From assembly GCF_007558865.1 (NCBI RefSeq), contig NZ_VLPK01000001.1, positions 930,001 through 994,000 on the forward strand: DNA of 64,000 nucleotides. The letters run 5' to 3'. Each line of letters starts with the position of its first letter. The stretch's first letter is position 1. The translations under genes and the position numbers were made by a program. The notes beneath the pieces were generated by a model. That model ran no database searches, was not told the origin of the DNA, and worked only from the letters and a program-made list of their open reading frames with translations. Below are positions 1 to 9,100 of the stretch, piece by piece. This stretch comes from Mucilaginibacter corticis. Its GTDB lineage: Bacteria; Bacteroidota; Bacteroidia; Sphingobacteriales; Sphingobacteriaceae.

Positions 1-138
1 CGCGAAACAGGCACCTATGTGTATAACCTGATAGCGATGAAAGCTATAATTGATCATCCGCAAAATTATGGCTACAGACAAAGCCTGGCTTATTTACAGC
101 CTAAAGATCAACTACTGACAAATAGCACAGTACTGTAA
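1..138 (+). CDS. Lytic transglycosylase-like protein, C-terminal end (partial)
   Basis: The window opens inside a reading frame that runs from base 1 to a TAA at 136-138. It gives 45 residues beginning RETGTYVYNLIAMKAI and containing a PQNYGY motif. The pattern ET-x3-YV-x3-A-x-K-x-I, followed by a P-x-x-YG(F/Y) motif, is what I remember from the end of the catalytic domain of Bacteroidota MltD-type murein transglycosylases, which cleave peptidoglycan in the envelope. The start lies outside the window. The frame is followed directly by a rho-independent terminator, so this is a genuine gene end. The family call rests on a short stretch and is tentative. Confidence 0.45.
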   Translation, partial: RETGTYVYNLIAMKAIIDHPQNYGYRQSLAYLQPKDQLLTNSTVL

Positions 139-162
139 ATTTTTATTACGGAGCACCAAACG

Positions 163-197
163 GCCCGACCTGTCCAGATGGCAGATCGGGCTTTTTT
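163..197 (+). terminator. Rho-independent terminator after the partial gene
   Basis: GCCCGACCTG (163-172) pairs with CAGATCGGGC (182-191), with one mismatch and a 9-nt loop, followed by a run of six T. It lies 25 bases past the stop codon at 138. Confidence 0.8.
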
Positions 198-200
198 ATT

Positions 201-208
201 TATCTTTG
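201..208 (+). promoter_or_regulatory. Possible -7 box upstream of uvrA
   Basis: TATCTTTG fits the Bacteroidota -7 consensus TAnnTTTG. No TTG is found at the expected -33 distance, and the box abuts the terminator. If used, it gives uvrA a leader of more than 100 nt that contains the palindromic element at 227-310. Confidence 0.3.
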
Positions 209-226
209 CGCGCTGTTTAATGATTG

Positions 227-310
227 AATTAGTGAATTATTGAATGAGTGATTAACAGGTACTTATTAAACCTGTCTGTCGATAATTTCTCATTCAATAA
301 TTCACTGATT
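227..310. repeat. Palindromic element upstream of uvrA
   Basis: The 22-bp arms at 227-248 and 289-310 are inverted copies with one mismatch. Inside them is a second perfect stem, ACAGGT (254-259) with ACCTGT (269-274). The arms consist of a loose TGAATKAG-like repeat. The element could fold into a long hairpin in the uvrA leader or be a dispersed intergenic repeat. Confidence 0.6.
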
Positions 311-332
311 CGCTCATTCACTAATTAAATAC

Positions 333-3176
333 ATGAGCGAAAAACATATAGACCTGGGCGAACAAAGTGAAGTTGAAGTTTACGGCGCAAGGGTACATAA
401 TTTAAAAAATATCGATGTTTCTTTTCCGCGTAACCAGCTGGTAGTTATTACCGGGCTGAGCGGCAGCGGTAAATCATCCCTGGCATTTGATACCATTTAT
501 GCCGAGGGTCAGCGCCGTTATATGGAAACATTTTCGGCTTATTCCCGCCAGTTTATGGGGGGGATGGAGCGCCCGGATGTAGATAAGGTATCAGGCCTTA
601 GCCCGGTTATCGCGATCGAGCAAAAAACAACCAGTAAAAACCCGCGGTCGACAGTTGGTACCATTACCGAGATCTATGACTTTATGCGTTTACTGTTTGC
701 CCGTACCGGCGACGCATACAGCTATGTAAGCGGCGAAAAAATGGAGCGCATGAGCGAGGACCAGATCCTAAAAACCATTTTTGAGCGTTTTGACGGGCAA
801 CCTGTAAATATCCTGGCACCGGTAGTTAAAGCCCGAAAAGGCCATTACCGCGAATTATTTGAGCAGATCCGCAAGCAGGGTTATTTAAAGGTTTGGATAG
901 ATGGCGCCATTGCCGATGTGGAGCCTAAAATGCAATTGGACCGTTACAAAATCCATGATATCGATATTGTAGTTGACCGCCTGGTGGTAAGCGAAGCTGA
1001 TAGTAAACGCCTGTATACTTCTATTCAATCTGCATTAAAGATAGCCAAAGGCATTATCCGCATAGCGGATAAAGATAATAATGTAGCCTACTTCAGTAAA
1101 TATTTGATGGACCCGGTTTCGGGCATCTCGTACGACGAGCCACAGCCAAATACATTTTCTTTCAACTCGCCTTACGGCGCTTGTGAGAAATGCAACGGCC
1201 TGGGTTATATTTTTGAGGTAGATGAAGCTTCGGTTATCCCTAACCCAAAGCTAAGTATCCTTAACGGCGGGCTTGCACCGCTGGGTGAGTATCGCGAAAC
1301 CTGGATCTTCCAGGTGTTGAAAGCGCTGGCTAAGAAGTTTGATTTCTCGTTATCTACCCCGTTAGAAAAACTGGAAAAAGAAAAGCTTGACATCATCCTG
1401 AACGGTACCAATGAAATGGTGACCGTATCTGTTGAATACAACAAATGGAACGTACAGAGTTACCAGATCACCTTTGATGGTATCATCCGGATGCTGGAAG
1501 AGCAGCAGGAACGCCGTGGCGATGAAGGCATGGACGATATGGAAAACTATCGTGTGCTGAAAACCTGCCCGGTTTGTGATGGTGCAAGGCTGAAAAAAGA
1601 GTCGCTTAACTTTAAGGTTGACGGTAAAAATATCTTCGAACTGGCTACAATGGATATCAACACCTTACAGGATTGGTTTGAGAACCTGGAAGACAGATTA
1701 TCCGAACGCCAAAACGTCATCGCCAAAGAAATTTTAAAAGAGATTCGCGCGCGCATTGTGTTTTTGATGGATGTGGGATTAAGTTATTTAACGCTTGATC
1801 GTACGGCAAAAACGCTGTCGGGCGGTGAAGCGCAGCGGATAAGACTGGCTACACAAATAGGATCTCAATTAATGAACGTGATGTATATCCTTGACGAGCC
1901 AAGCATAGGCCTGCACCAGCGAGATAACGAACGTTTGATCAATGCCCTGAAAAACCTGCGCGACCTGGGTAATACCGTTTTGGTGGTTGAGCACGATAAA
2001 GACATGATCCTTGAAGCTGACCACGTAATTGACATGGGCCCGGCAGCAGGTGTACATGGCGGCGAGGTTGTTGCACAAGGCACGCCAAAAGAGTTAATGG
2101 CGCACCATACTCTTACTACCTCATACATTAATGGTGAGCGCGAAATTGCAATACCAAAGAAAAGGCGCGAGGGCAACGGCAATGTATTGTCGCTTAAAAA
2201 AGCCACCGGCCACAACCTGAAAAAGGTAAGCGTGGATTTTCCTTTAGGTAAACTAATCGGTATCACCGGGGTATCAGGCAGCGGTAAATCCAGCCTTATC
2301 ACCGAAACGTTATACCCGATATTGAACTATCACTTTTTCAGGGCAAAGAAGCATCCGCTGCCTTATGATAAAATTGAAGGCCTACAGCATATCGATAAGG
2401 TAATTGAGATTGACCAAACAGCCATTGGCCGTACACCACGGTCAAACCCGGCTACGTATACCGGCGTGTTTTCTGATATCAGGAACCTGTACGTAGCGCT
2501 GCCCGAGTCGAGAATCAGGGGCTATAAACCGGGGCGTTTCTCGTTCAACGTTAAAGGCGGCCGTTGCGAAACTTGCCAGGGAGCTGGCATGAAAGTTATC
2601 GAGATGAACTTCTTGCCTGATGTGCAGGTGCCTTGCGAGGAATGCGGCGGCAGGCGCTATAACCGCGAAACCTTAGAAGTGCGTTATAAAGGAAAATCAA
2701 TAAGCGATGTACTTGATATGAGTATTGAAGATGCCGTTCCTTTTTTTGAGCATATCCCGTCTATCTACCGTAAAGTAAAAACGTTACTGGATGTTGGCCT
2801 GGGCTATATCCGTTTAGGGCAATCGTCGACTACACTGTCCGGCGGTGAAGCACAACGCGTTAAACTGGCTACCGAGCTTTCTAAAAAAGATACGGGCAAT
2901 ACCTTCTACATTCTTGACGAACCTACAACCGGCCTGCATTTTGAAGATATCAACGTACTACTCGGCGTTTTATATCAATTAGTTGATAAAGGCAACACCG
3001 TACTGGTTATTGAGCATAACCTGGATGTAATTAAGGTGGTTGACCATGTTATTGACCTGGGCCCTGAAGGTGGTTCGGGTGGTGGAAACATCCTTTTTTC
3101 AGGCACGCCCGAAGGTTTATGCAAAGTTAAGAACAGCTTTACCGGGCAGTTTTTGAAAAAGGAAATGGGGTTGTAA
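333..3176 (+). CDS. uvrA: Excinuclease ABC subunit A
   Basis: UvrA is the damage-recognition ATPase of nucleotide excision repair; as a dimer it loads UvrB on lesions. The 947 residues match the usual family length. The first Walker A (GLSGSGKSS) is at residues 41-49, and a second (GVSGSGKSS) lies near residue 650. Two ABC signatures, TLSGGEAQRIRLA and TLSGGEAQRVKLA, are present. The zinc-binding CxxC pairs are CEKC and CPVC in the first half and CETC and CEEC in the second. Both Walker B motifs (ILDEPSIGLH, ILDEPTTGLH) are intact. The ATG at 333 is the first start and the N-terminus aligns with the family. The gene stands alone between terminators. No SOS box was recognised. Confidence 0.98.
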   Translation: MSEKHIDLGEQSEVEVYGARVHNLKNIDVSFPRNQLVVITGLSGSGKSSLAFDTIYAEGQRRYMETFSAYSRQFMGGMERPDVDKVSGLSPVIAIEQKTTSKNPRSTVGTITEIYDFMRLLFARTGDAYSYVSGEKMERMSEDQILKTIFERFDGQPVNILAPVVKARKGHYRELFEQIRKQGYLKVWIDGAIADVEPKMQLDRYKIHDIDIVVDRLVVSEADSKRLYTSIQSALKIAKGIIRIADKDNNVAYFSKYLMDPVSGISYDEPQPNTFSFNSPYGACEKCNGLGYIFEVDEASVIPNPKLSILNGGLAPLGEYRETWIFQVLKALAKKFDFSLSTPLEKLEKEKLDIILNGTNEMVTVSVEYNKWNVQSYQITFDGIIRMLEEQQERRGDEGMDDMENYRVLKTCPVCDGARLKKESLNFKVDGKNIFELATMDINTLQDWFENLEDRLSERQNVIAKEILKEIRARIVFLMDVGLSYLTLDRTAKTLSGGEAQRIRLATQIGSQLMNVMYILDEPSIGLHQRDNERLINALKNLRDLGNTVLVVEHDKDMILEADHVIDMGPAAGVHGGEVVAQGTPKELMAHHTLTTSYINGEREIAIPKKRREGNGNVLSLKKATGHNLKKVSVDFPLGKLIGITGVSGSGKSSLITETLYPILNYHFFRAKKHPLPYDKIEGLQHIDKVIEIDQTAIGRTPRSNPATYTGVFSDIRNLYVALPESRIRGYKPGRFSFNVKGGRCETCQGAGMKVIEMNFLPDVQVPCEECGGRRYNRETLEVRYKGKSISDVLDMSIEDAVPFFEHIPSIYRKVKTLLDVGLGYIRLGQSSTTLSGGEAQRVKLATELSKKDTGNTFYILDEPTTGLHFEDINVLLGVLYQLVDKGNTVLVIEHNLDVIKVVDHVIDLGPEGGSGGGNILFSGTPEGLCKVKNSFTGQFLKKEMGL

Positions 3177-3222
3177 TAACTCGCCATTAAAACAAAATAA
3201 AATAAATTTTGTAATGAGATAT

Positions 3223-3253
3223 CGGGCAAGCCAATGGCTTGCCCGCTTTTTTT
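3223..3253 (+). terminator. Rho-independent terminator after uvrA
   Basis: Perfect 10-bp stem CGGGCAAGCC / GGCTTGCCCG with loop AAT, followed by C and seven T. It lies 46 bases after the uvrA stop. Confidence 0.92.
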
Positions 3254-3278
3254 GTAACATTGCACAAATTTTACCCTA

Positions 3279-4256
3279 TTGCTAACCACCATCGCCAAGA
3301 AATTTTTTTCGTACCTGCTTAAGGCTACCATATTGGTACTGGCTTTTGTCTTTATTTATCACCAGTATCTGATAAAAGGCAATAATTTAAAAGAGTTTCA
3401 GAAAGCTGTAAACCGGCTAAATCATCAGCAGGTTACTATTATTATGTCGGTTGTTGTGGCATTAATGCTGGCCAATTGGCTGGTTGAATGCCTGAAATGG
3501 CAGCATTTAACAAAAAAACTGGTTAAAATAAGCCTGTGGGAATGTATTGAAGGCGTTTTTTGCGGACTTACCTGGGCCATATTTACCCCAAACCGTATTG
3601 GCGAATACGGCGGCCGGGTGATGTTTCTTCCTCCACGCAAACGCATCCATGGTGTTTTTGCCATGGCGGTAGGATCTTTCGGGCAGAACGTAATTACCAA
3701 TGTGCTGGGCGCGGCGGCACTGATCTGGTTCTGCTTTACCTTTTTGCATTTGAATGGCTGGCTGCTGGCCGGTATCACAGTATTGGGGATAGTCTTTATG
3801 ACATTGTTTTTAGTGTTGTACTTCAATATAAAGTGGTTGGTGCGGTTGCTAAACAGCATATCCTTTTTAAGAAAGTATCACCGCTTTTTTGATATCATGG
3901 GGGCCTATAAGTTTACCGACTTGGTAAACATCATGTTTTTTTGCCTTACTCGTTTCTTCATCTTTTCATTCCAATACTACCTGGTTATCCATCTGCTGGT
4001 GCCCGATATTCCGTTTGTTGATGTGATACTGATGGTGTTCATCGTATTCTTTATCCAGTCGGCTTTACCATCTCTTGACCTGCTGGATGTACCGGTACGT
4101 GCCACGGCTTCTGCTACCTTATTTGCCTATGTGACACATCAGCAAATAGCCATAATTGCGGCATTTACGTCTATTTGGCTTATAAATCTAATTATTCCCG
4201 CTATTTTAGGCTCCTTGTTTATTTTTAACCTTAAGTTTTTTGATCGCAACGTATAG
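3279..4256 (+). CDS. Flippase-like integral membrane protein (YbhN / LPG synthase TM family)
   Basis: This 325-residue protein is almost entirely hydrophobic segments and fits the lysylphosphatidylglycerol synthase transmembrane region family (PF03706, UPF0104/YbhN), whose stand-alone members are thought to move lipids or lipid-linked intermediates across the inner membrane. The family-type motif PNRIGEYGGR lies near residue 110, after the second membrane segment. The start is a TTG at 3279; the next methionine is near residue 58, inside a membrane helix, so a downstream ATG is unlikely. The last 17 bases overlap the next glycosyltransferase gene, so the two are probably translated together. 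The exact substrate is unknown. Confidence 0.8.
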   Translation: MLTTIAKKFFSYLLKATILVLAFVFIYHQYLIKGNNLKEFQKAVNRLNHQQVTIIMSVVVALMLANWLVECLKWQHLTKKLVKISLWECIEGVFCGLTWAIFTPNRIGEYGGRVMFLPPRKRIHGVFAMAVGSFGQNVITNVLGAAALIWFCFTFLHLNGWLLAGITVLGIVFMTLFLVLYFNIKWLVRLLNSISFLRKYHRFFDIMGAYKFTDLVNIMFFCLTRFFIFSFQYYLVIHLLVPDIPFVDVILMVFIVFFIQSALPSLDLLDVPVRATASATLFAYVTHQQIAIIAAFTSIWLINLIIPAILGSLFIFNLKFFDRNV

Positions 4257-5370
4257 TATAATTTGTTTGGTGCTTACAGGTATTTACCTGTTCCTGTTGT
4301 CGTATTTTATTAAAGGCTGGGCTAATTTAAAGCGCTTTAATGTCAGCGTTGACACTTTCAGCACCAAAGTGACCATACTGATAGCGGCCCGTAATGAAGC
4401 CGAGCGAATCCATCTTACCATTGAAGATATCCTGGCGCAGGATTACCCTAAACACATTACAGAAATAATTATTGTTGACGACCACTCGACCGATAACACG
4501 GCCGCCATTATCAGCAGCTACGCGTCAAGGGGGATCAAACTTTTGCAACTGAATGAAGCCGAGCCACTGAACTCTTATAAGAAAAAAGCGATAGCCAAGG
4601 CCATCGGCATGTCTACAGGAGATTTGATGGTAGCTACTGATGCCGACTGCCGAATGGGAACAAAATGGCTGTCATCTATTGTTGGGTATTATGAAACAGA
4701 ACATCCGTTAATGATCTCCTCGCCGGTGACTTACTTTGAAGAAAAATCATTATTTGAGCGGATGCAAACCCTGGAGTTTTCCTACCTGATCGGCATAGGC
4801 GCATCGTTCATTGGTAATAATCGCGCGTCAACCTGTAACGGCGCTAACCTGGCTTATCGTAAAGATACCTTTTATGAAGTCGGCGGGTTTGCGGGTATTG
4901 ATGACCTTGCATCGGGCGACGACGAACTGTTGCTGCAAAAAGTGGCCGAGCGTTTCCCAAATCGCATCGGTTTCCTGAAATTGCGCGAAGCTGTAGTGTA
5001 TACCCATGCCAAACCTAATTTAAAAGAGTTTTTACAGCAGCGCAGGCGCTGGGCATCAAAATCAACCAAGTATAAAGATAAAAAGATAGTGCTGCTGGCC
5101 GTTTGTATCTGGTTGTTCAATGTATCTTTACTGGTAAATGCGGGCTTAAGCTTTTTTAGCGGCAGCTTCTTTTACCTCTTCCTGCTGCAGTTCTTCCTTA
5201 AATATACGGTAGAGTTTGTCTTCCTGCTGCCCATCACCCTGTTCTTTAAACGACAGCAGCTGATGTCTTTATTGATCTTGCTGTCGCCGGTGCATATTTT
5301 ATACTTTGTTTATGTGGGCCTGATAGGTAATACCAAAAAATACATGTGGAAGGGCCGAGTGGTTAGATAA
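4240..5370 (+). CDS. Membrane glycosyltransferase, family 2
   Basis: The 376-residue protein has one membrane helix at residues 5-24, a GT-A domain, and three or four helices at the C-terminus, as in processive or lipid-sugar-forming GT2 enzymes. VDDHSTDNT at residues 79-87 carries the nucleotide-sugar Asp pair, DADCR at 134-138 is the DxD motif, and QRRRW near 268 is the QxxRW motif. It starts with TTG at 4240, overlapping the upstream flippase-like gene by 17 bases; no usable ATG exists before the catalytic core. The pairing suggests that the glycosyltransferase makes a lipid-linked product handled by the membrane partner, which is inference. Confidence 0.88.
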   Translation: MIATYSIICLVLTGIYLFLLSYFIKGWANLKRFNVSVDTFSTKVTILIAARNEAERIHLTIEDILAQDYPKHITEIIIVDDHSTDNTAAIISSYASRGIKLLQLNEAEPLNSYKKKAIAKAIGMSTGDLMVATDADCRMGTKWLSSIVGYYETEHPLMISSPVTYFEEKSLFERMQTLEFSYLIGIGASFIGNNRASTCNGANLAYRKDTFYEVGGFAGIDDLASGDDELLLQKVAERFPNRIGFLKLREAVVYTHAKPNLKEFLQQRRRWASKSTKYKDKKIVLLAVCIWLFNVSLLVNAGLSFFSGSFFYLFLLQFFLKYTVEFVFLLPITLFFKRQQLMSLLILLSPVHILYFVYVGLIGNTKKYMWKGRVVR

Positions 5371-5495
5371 GCACTAACCGGCAGGCTAGATGGTGGGCTT
5401 TGTTATCATAATCTCATAAATCCTGAATTTTAAAAGACAGGCATTGTCAATGCTCTTTAATTAAGCGATATTTAGCCAAACGGAATAGCATACAC

Positions 5496-6605
5496 TTGGC
5501 AGAACTCACCCCCGCACAACGTACCTGGAAGATCTTTAAACGCAATAAATTTGCCGTTGCAGGTATAGTGTTTATTATGCTATCGGTAATTGTTGCCGTA
5601 CTTGGCTACCTGATCATGCCCGACGACACGCCGCTTGCCAATAACCAGACCATACAATTGAGCATTAAAAAACCGGGCGTTAAATTTATGATGCTGCACT
5701 TAAAAAAGGCAGAGCATATTGACACTGTTAACCTGTTGAGCAAAATGCTTTTTGGCCAACCCGCTTTTTACCGCGATATCCCCATAACAAGCTACACGCC
5801 CTTAAAAAATGGCGTACAGGTTTCCGAATATATCGGCGATGAGGATAAGCCGGAAAAGAAGACATATACGCTATCCTCCGAGCTGATCGCTAAAGGGCCA
5901 TCAGCATACATCACACATAAAATTTTTTTGCTTGGGACAGATGTTTACGGGCGCGATATGCTTAGCCGTTTGATATTGGGTGCGCGTATTTCATTATCGG
6001 TTGGTTTAATGGCCGTGATCATCAGTTTGCTTATTGGTGTAACCATCGGCGCCGTCGCCGGTTATTTTGGGGGCTGGATAGATGCCGCATTAAGCTGGCT
6101 CATGAATATCCTGTGGGCATTGCCTGCCCTGCTGCTGGTTATCGCTATATCTTTCGCGTTGGGTAAGGGCTTGTGGCAGATATTTATAGCTGTTGGCCTG
6201 TCTATGTGGGTTGAGGTTGCCCGCCTGGTACGCGGGCAGGTAATCAGCGTTAAACAAACCGAATATATTGAAGCGGCGCGTTCATTGGGCTATAATAACC
6301 TGCGCATAATCCGCCGGCATATCCTGCCAAACATTGCCGGGCCTATATTGGTAATGGCTTCATCTAACTTTGCCTCGGCCATTTTACTGGAAGCAGGGTT
6401 AAGTTTTTTAGGCTTTGGCGCACAGCCGCCCATGCCTACCTGGGGCAGCATGATCAAGGAGCATTATGGTTATATTATCATGGATTCGGCCTATTTATCC
6501 ATAATTCCGGGGCTGGCAATTATGCTAATCGTTTATGCGTTTAATCTCGTAACGGTTGGATTAAGAGACGCTTTTGATATAAAATCGCAAAACACTCTCA
6601 TTTAA
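5496..6605 (+). CDS. ABC transporter permease, peptide/nickel type (DppC/OppC-like)
   Basis: This 369-residue inner-membrane permease has a short cytoplasmic N-terminus, a first helix at about residues 20-42, a soluble insert of about 100 residues, then the binding-protein-dependent transport domain with five helices. The EAA loop that docks the ATPase reads EAARSLGYNNLRIIRRH near residues 255-271, followed by LPN. The C-terminal motif GLSFLGFGAQPPMPTWG is typical of OppC/DppC. No ATPase, second permease or binding protein lies beside it, so the rest of the transporter must be elsewhere. Bacteroidota often scatter these genes. The start is TTG at 5496; the next methionine is inside the first helix. 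Confidence 0.88.
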   Translation: MAELTPAQRTWKIFKRNKFAVAGIVFIMLSVIVAVLGYLIMPDDTPLANNQTIQLSIKKPGVKFMMLHLKKAEHIDTVNLLSKMLFGQPAFYRDIPITSYTPLKNGVQVSEYIGDEDKPEKKTYTLSSELIAKGPSAYITHKIFLLGTDVYGRDMLSRLILGARISLSVGLMAVIISLLIGVTIGAVAGYFGGWIDAALSWLMNILWALPALLLVIAISFALGKGLWQIFIAVGLSMWVEVARLVRGQVISVKQTEYIEAARSLGYNNLRIIRRHILPNIAGPILVMASSNFASAILLEAGLSFLGFGAQPPMPTWGSMIKEHYGYIIMDSAYLSIIPGLAIMLIVYAFNLVTVGLRDAFDIKSQNTLI

Positions 6606-6646
6606 ATTATATTTTTTATATAAATTTAGGCTCTCTGAGCCCAAAG

Positions 6647-7891
6647 ATGCAAAATCAAGATCATTCTTCAGAAGAAGAGGAAGATGAATTAATACGGTTG
6701 CTGCTAAAACGGCAGTCCGAGCTAAACTCTTTACTTGAGGTTACGCGGGCTATCAATAAGAATGTGGCTACGCCCGTGTTAATACAAATGCTGGAGGTAA
6801 TTTTGCAGAATTATCTGCAGGTTGGTGTTTTTCGTTTCTTAATTGAAAAGAACGGCACTTTTGCCTGCGTATCAAAATATGGCGGCGAAGTTGAACCAAC
6901 AAGCGCCCTTAACCGCGCATGCGCCACGCTAAACAAAGTAAAGTCTCCTGAATCATTGGCCGGCAACACCAATGATGTCCTAAAAAAATACGACTATTTT
7001 ATCCCTATATATGTTAAAAGCAAGGCAGTAGCTTTCGCGCTGATAGGTGACTTCAACACATCGGGCGAGATGTTAAACAACGACCTGAATTTTATCCAAA
7101 CCATGATAAACGTTGTTGTGGTGGCTTTAGAGAATAAGAAGTTGTTCCGCGAGCGTTTGCAGTCAGAACGTTTACGCCGAGAGATGGAACTGGCCGCCGA
7201 GGTGCAGAATATGCTGATCCCGCTCAGGATGCATAAGGACGAAAGTGTTGAGATTGATGCCAAGTACCTGCCACACCAGAACATCGGCGGCGATTATTAC
7301 GACTTTATGCGCCTTAACGACCACGAGTTTTTATGGTGCATTGCCGATGTATCCGGCAAAGGAGTATCGGCGGCATTGCTGATGGCTAATTTCCAGGCCA
7401 GCCTGCATGCCTGGGTGACGGTTGAGGATGACCTGACCAACATTATCCACCGGTTAAACCAAAAAGTGATTTCTGACACCCAAGGCGAAAAATTCATTAC
7501 CCTGTTTATTGCCAAATACAACGAGCAAACCCGCAAACTTCACTATATCAACGCGGGGCATAACGCCCCTATTTTATATGCCAATGGCCAAACCATGCCG
7601 CTTAAATTAGGCACCACCATGATAGGCGCCTTTGAAGAGTTGCCTTTTTTACACGAAGGCGAAGTAGACATAGAACCCGGCTGCCTGTTGGTTAACTACA
7701 CAGATGGCTTGCTGGATATTGAAGCCTATGGCGATAACCTTTGGGACGAGGACGAACTGATGAATTTTGTGGCAATGAATGGCGAGCTATCGCCGGAAAC
7801 TTTTAACCATGACCTGCTTGACCATTTAAAAACCCAGGTAAAAGGCAAGCCTATTGATGATATTACGATATTGACCTTGCGGATATTTTAA
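6647..7891 (+). CDS. GAF-containing PP2C/SpoIIE-type serine phosphatase (RsbU-like)
   Basis: The 414-residue cytoplasmic protein has a GAF-like sensor region (about residues 30-165), a short coiled linker (QSERLRREMELAAEVQ), and a SpoIIE/RsbU phosphatase domain. Metal-binding aspartates are visible in NIGGDYYDF, IADVSGKG, NYTDGLLD and PIDDITIL. Such enzymes dephosphorylate anti-anti-sigma factors in partner-switching stress pathways; no STAS or RsbW-type gene is adjacent. The ATG at 6647 is preceded by a small perfect hairpin GGCTC-TCT-GAGCC at 6629-6641, which ends six bases before the start codon and could affect translation. Confidence 0.85.
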   Translation: MQNQDHSSEEEEDELIRLLLKRQSELNSLLEVTRAINKNVATPVLIQMLEVILQNYLQVGVFRFLIEKNGTFACVSKYGGEVEPTSALNRACATLNKVKSPESLAGNTNDVLKKYDYFIPIYVKSKAVAFALIGDFNTSGEMLNNDLNFIQTMINVVVVALENKKLFRERLQSERLRREMELAAEVQNMLIPLRMHKDESVEIDAKYLPHQNIGGDYYDFMRLNDHEFLWCIADVSGKGVSAALLMANFQASLHAWVTVEDDLTNIIHRLNQKVISDTQGEKFITLFIAKYNEQTRKLHYINAGHNAPILYANGQTMPLKLGTTMIGAFEELPFLHEGEVDIEPGCLLVNYTDGLLDIEAYGDNLWDEDELMNFVAMNGELSPETFNHDLLDHLKTQVKGKPIDDITILTLRIF

Positions 7892-7978
7892 TTACATCCT
7901 TTTAATTTTTTAATTAATAGTAACTTAACGATTGGCACGGTGTCTTATTAATATCTTTTTCAGAACCGGTCTATTACA

Positions 7979-9025
7979 ATGTTATATAAAAAATTTCTTC
8001 CGATTTTAAGTTTTAGCTTCATTATTCTGGCTTTAGCCGGTAAAGCCCAACCTGTAAAACCTGCCGATCACGGGTTAAAAGAATTTACTTTGAAGGATGC
8101 AAAACTTGGTTTGATCAGGTTTTATGTAGACACTGTAAATATTAAAAAGAAACAGCCGCTATTTATTGAAATTAACGGAAGCGGCGGACTGCCATTATGC
8201 ATTTTTATTAAGGGCAAAGGTTTTGGCAGTATATACAACACATTAAATGAGCAGCTTAAAGCAGTAACTCAAAAAGATTATCATTATATTATTTTAGGTA
8301 AACCGGGTACGCCTTTTTGCGATACCATCAAGACTAATGATGATGCTAAGCATTTTGACGCACATAAGCTTATTGACAATTACAAATACTCTGCCGAGTA
8401 CACCCGGCAACTTAGTTTAGGCTGGCGCGTTAATGCTACAAAAAAAGTGATAAGCTACCTTATTAGTCATGACTATTGGGACGGGACAAAAATTGCGGCT
8501 TATGGCTATTCTGAAGGAGGCCAGGTAGTGCCGTCTTTGGCTGTTGCCGATAAACGGATAACGCATGTTATTGATGTGGTTGGAAGTGGCTTAAATCAAT
8601 TTTATGATAATATTATGGCTTGGCGATTGAAAGCGGCAAAGGGTGAGGTTTCTTATCAAAAAGCGCAAGACAGCATTGATGTTGAACTTAAAAAGATCAA
8701 AGAAATTTACGCGGACCCCACTAACACCCAACTGGAATATGCGGGTCATACCTATAAAAGATGGGCCAGTTTTGGCCTTAATCCGTCGTTCGAAAAGTTA
8801 CGATTGCTAAATATTCCTATTTACATGATTGTGGCAACTGCCGACGAGAATTCGCCTATTTATGGGCTTGATTATGTTCCGCTGGAATTTATCAGGCTTG
8901 GAAAAACAAATTTAACTTACGAACCATGTGTTGGCTGTGACCATTATTTGAATAATGTTGATACGGCCAAAGCAAGTGTACATGAAAACTATAATGCTAA
9001 AATCTTAAAGTGGCTGGCTCAATAA
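7979..9025 (+). CDS. Exported alpha/beta hydrolase
   Basis: The 348-residue protein begins with a signal peptide (residues 1-23, ending GKAQ). The nucleophile elbow GYSEGG puts the catalytic serine at residue 178; the aspartate is probably in VATADEN, and the histidine in CDHYLNN near the C-terminus. Family membership (dienelactone hydrolase / prolyl oligopeptidase-like alpha/beta hydrolases) follows from the fold signature; the substrate cannot be told from sequence. Upstream, a TTG at 7932 and TATCTTTT at 7952 form a weak promoter with a spacer shorter than usual. The gene appears monocistronic. Confidence 0.7.
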   Translation: MLYKKFLPILSFSFIILALAGKAQPVKPADHGLKEFTLKDAKLGLIRFYVDTVNIKKKQPLFIEINGSGGLPLCIFIKGKGFGSIYNTLNEQLKAVTQKDYHYIILGKPGTPFCDTIKTNDDAKHFDAHKLIDNYKYSAEYTRQLSLGWRVNATKKVISYLISHDYWDGTKIAAYGYSEGGQVVPSLAVADKRITHVIDVVGSGLNQFYDNIMAWRLKAAKGEVSYQKAQDSIDVELKKIKEIYADPTNTQLEYAGHTYKRWASFGLNPSFEKLRLLNIPIYMIVATADENSPIYGLDYVPLEFIRLGKTNLTYEPCVGCDHYLNNVDTAKASVHENYNAKILKWLAQ

Positions 9026-9072
9026 AGTCTGCATTGTTAATAAATCACTAAAAACACCATCCCTCAAAATAA

Positions 9073-9080
9073 TAATTTTG
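9073..9080 (+). promoter_or_regulatory. Possible -7 box for rnhB
   Basis: TAATTTTG matches TAnnTTTG exactly, 20 bases before the ATG at 9101. No clear TTG is present at -33. Confidence 0.35.
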
Positions 9081-9100
9081 TAACATACGTTTGAAGGCCA

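Noticed and set aside
1865..2302. Long open frame antisense to uvrA (145 codons)
   Set aside because: It lies fully within the well-supported uvrA frame on the other strand. Its translation has no domain pattern, and the frame follows from codon bias of uvrA.
6629..6641. Riboswitch before the PP2C phosphatase gene
   Set aside because: Only one small 5-bp stem is seen; there is no conserved riboswitch core or expression platform.
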